Shown in pieces: positions 53,232 through 54,714 of a stretch of DNA of 54,714 nt (its first letter is position 1; every line of letters starts with the position of its first letter). Both the position numbers and the translations under genes were made by a program. The DNA is taken from assembly GCA_944389425.1 (NCBI GenBank), contig CALXMH010000009.1, forward strand, positions 1 to 54,714, given 5' to 3'. The stretch is from an uncultured Clostridia bacterium. GTDB taxonomy: Bacteria > Bacillota > Clostridia > TANB77 > CAG-508. The notes under the pieces were generated by a model. The model was not told where the DNA came from. It searched no databases and saw nothing but the letters and a program-made list of their open reading frames with translations.

Positions 53232-54075
53232 TTAGATATTTACAAATACTTTTACTCCGAAAGAGTCTCCTGTATTTTCTTCTGCTGTAATGTTTCCATT
53301 TTCATCTATTGAAAAACTTATTACTAAATTTGGTCCATATTCTGATTGTTGTTCAAATTCATATTCTCCGCTCACCTAATTCTCCATATAGCTCTGACCA
53401 ATCATATGTTTTTTGAGTTGTATATTCGTCTATTTTTTCAAATTTTCCTGTTGTTTCACTATTTATTTCTGTTTTTTTAGGTAAGTCTTCTTGAACAGTT
53501 ATATATTTTGGTGTATAACTTGGAGATACATAATTTGTTGCATCTTTGTTTGCTTGTTCTTGATTTACATCTTCTACTTTGTTTTCTTTTATTACTTTTT
53601 TGCTTATTGTATATGTATTTTGATATTCGTATGAATATTCATTTGGGTCTTTTAAAGTAAATGATATTCCTGTTTTAGTTAGTTTGTTTACTGTTGCTTC
53701 TACTTTGTTTATTGAACTGTTTAAATATCTTAATACATCTTCTGGGATTTCTACTTCGCTTTTTTCTTTTGTTATTTTTATTTTTCCTACTTCTCCAAGT
53801 TGTGCTGGATATGTTAAGGCAACCATTCCATCAAAGTAAATTGTAACTTCTTGTCCTTCTTTAAATCCTATATTACCTTCGTCTGTATATCCCACACTGG
53901 CTAAACTTTTGTCTTCTATGTCCATAACCAATAATCCATTTTCTCTCACTTGCATAACAACTGCATCAATTTTTGCTATAAAATTTTTACCATATACTTG
54001 AAAGATTCTGAATGCTAGAAATAATAGTACTAATACAATTAAAACTATTATTAATATTTTTTCACTTTTCTTCAT
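53232..54075 (-). CDS. Signal-anchored hypothetical protein, joined by a +1 shift at CGG
   Basis: 280 residues. A signal anchor (7-25) precedes a beta-barrel-like domain (VVMQVRENGLLVMDIEDKSL, FKEGQEVTIYFDGMVALTYP) reminiscent of DUF3221-type secreted domains, then an S/T/K-rich middle. Codon 236 is CGG (53368-53370). Frame 0 stops three codons later as ERRI. The +1 frame continues GEYEFEQQSEYGPNLVISFS to a stop at 53232, just before the terminator. Function unknown. Confidence 0.75.
53368..53370 (-). other. In-frame CGG, putative +1 recoding site in the anchored hypothetical
   Basis: Context is GAG CGG AGA. The shift adds 45 residues of coherent sequence ending at the terminator. Confidence 0.7.
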
Positions 54076-54202
54076 ATAGCATCCTCCCTTTTTTTCTTAT
54101 AATATCATAATTTTTTTATTTTTTCTACTTTTTTCTTGCATTCCTATGGAAAAAATTGTGGCAGAAATGGAGACAAAATATAATCTTGATTAATAAATAG
54201 CA

Positions 54203-54233
54203 AAAAGCAAGTAATTTTGCATTACTTGCTTTT
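54203..54233 (-). terminator. Terminator of the beta-helix surface-protein gene
   Basis: AAAAGCAAGTAAT (54203-54215) and ATTACTTGCTTTT (54221-54233) form a perfect 13-bp stem with T run on the minus strand. Confidence 0.88.
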
Positions 54234-54246
54234 GTTAAATTTATTT

Positions 54247-54714
54247 TTAGTCTACAAAGTAGAACATTTGATTTTTTTCTTCATTTTTTTCTTGTCTTAG
54301 TGTACCTGCATCATTTACGAATCCTTCGATTTGGTCTTCCCATATTGTTGGCAAATCTTCTGCTTCGTCAGTATTTACTAATGTTGTTTTTGTTACATCT
54401 AGGCTTGGCATTCTTTCTAATTCTGATCCTTTTGATACTTCTATTCCTCCGAATGCATTTCCAGATACATCTATTGTTCCTGTTAGTACTACATCTGATG
54501 ATTGTACTAATAGTCCTGCATTTGCTCCTGTTAATTTTAGTCCATCTATTGTTGCTTCTGTGTTATATACTTTTATTATGTAGTTATCTCCATTATCTAC
54601 CCATGTTCCAGCTTCTCCTGTGTATGTTATTGTTTTGTCATTTCCGTTTATTGTTACTGCTCTTAATACTATTATTGAATGGTCTGTTTCAAAATCTTCT
54701 GTTACATTTATTAC
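54247..54714 (-). CDS. C-terminal part of a beta-helix-like surface protein
   Basis: Open reading frame from the window edge to TAA at 54247 (155 residues). Repeated short beta-strand segments such as ITYTGEAGTWV, IDGLKLTGANAGLLVQSSDVV and IDVSGNAFGGIEVSKGSEL are typical of parallel beta-helix repeats of secreted adhesins or carbohydrate-binding proteins. No LPXTG or membrane anchor at the C-terminus, which ends MFYFVD. The N-terminus lies beyond the window. Confidence 0.75.
   Translation of the reverse strand, partial: VINVTEDFETDHSIIVLRAVTINGNDKTITYTGEAGTWVDNGDNYIIKVYNTEATIDGLKLTGANAGLLVQSSDVVLTGTIDVSGNAFGGIEVSKGSELERMPSLDVTKTTLVNTDEAEDLPTIWEDQIEGFVNDAGTLRQEKNEEKNQMFYFVD

Noticed and set aside
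1772..53370. Random sequencing indels or pseudogenes as the cause of the ten frame breaks
   Set aside because: All ten are the same kind of event (+1 at an in-frame CGG), both sides of each break are conserved, essential genes are included, and no other indel type is seen in the window. It remains to be tested with reads.
1772..53370. prfB-like frameshifting with a Shine-Dalgarno-like stimulator
   Set aside because: No consistent upstream G-rich element or adjacent stop codon is found at the ten sites.
1..54714. tRNA genes, CRISPR arrays, insertion sequences or prophage
   Set aside because: I found no cloverleaf-like sequences ending in CCA, no regularly spaced repeats, no transposase and no phage proteins.

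Overview
This window looks like chromosome from an uncultured, low-GC, Gram-positive, endospore-forming member of the Clostridia. The evidence is the very A/T-rich codon use, strong GGAGG ribosome-binding sites, sigma-A promoters, the spore germination protease GPR, WhiA, a Firmicutes-type Asp23/AmaP/DUF2273 cluster and a LexA of Gram-positive type. Almost every gene is on the minus strand, so transcription runs from high to low coordinates. I see no rRNA, tRNA, CRISPR array, IS element or phage.

Layout. 1-540: start of rpsJ (the S10 operon leaves the window) with its long structured leader and promoter. 574-3832: a membrane-anchored hypothetical, then a thiol-redox operon transcribed ccdA, tlpA-like, trxB, trxA. 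3893-5257: gpr and a divergent 54-residue membrane peptide. 5255-17310: a long housekeeping run (asp23, amaP, DUF2273, nusB, xseA, a hypothetical, xseB, a DUF212 protein, fhs, murB, a yvcK-like gene, glycogen debranching enzyme, ruvC, holA). 17502-21195: priA, def, fmt. 21420-21703: two plus-strand Cys-rich mini-proteins, probably sporulation genes. 21769-26277: lexA and prmC-whiA-hemW-dprA. 26324-26949: a small toxin gene facing an antisense RNA, and a 6S-like RNA. 27124-52977: a surface polysaccharide locus with an initiating glycosyl-phosphate transferase, 4,6-dehydratases, UDP-FucNAc synthesis (CapE/CapF/CapG), Ugd, glycosyltransferases, Wzx, Wzy, an O-acyltransferase, CapA, an LCP attachment enzyme and an unusual pair (carboxyethyl-ornithine-synthase-like dehydrogenase plus TupA-like ATP-grasp ligase). 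53232-54714: a membrane-anchored hypothetical and the end of a beta-helix surface protein.

Main discovery. Nine genes appear broken by a frameshift: trxB, holA, ruvC, dprA, a glycosyltransferase/membrane protein, an acyltransferase (twice), wzy, vanZ and a hypothetical. All ten breaks fall exactly on an in-frame CGG codon. Skipping the C and reading the following GGN as glycine restores the family sequence each time (examples: VPGRS in VanZ, QAGFTY and IGDGAIIGSN in the acyltransferase, NGVIVVEA in DprA). My hand scan of the coding strand found no in-frame CGG anywhere in the window used as a normal arginine codon. Dozens of CGG trinucleotides in the other two frames cause no disruption. The simplest reading is that CGG has lost its arginine meaning here and acts as a +1 frameshift signal, or that CGGN is a four-base glycine codon. 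This rests on sequence pattern only and needs tRNA-gene, read-level and protein evidence.
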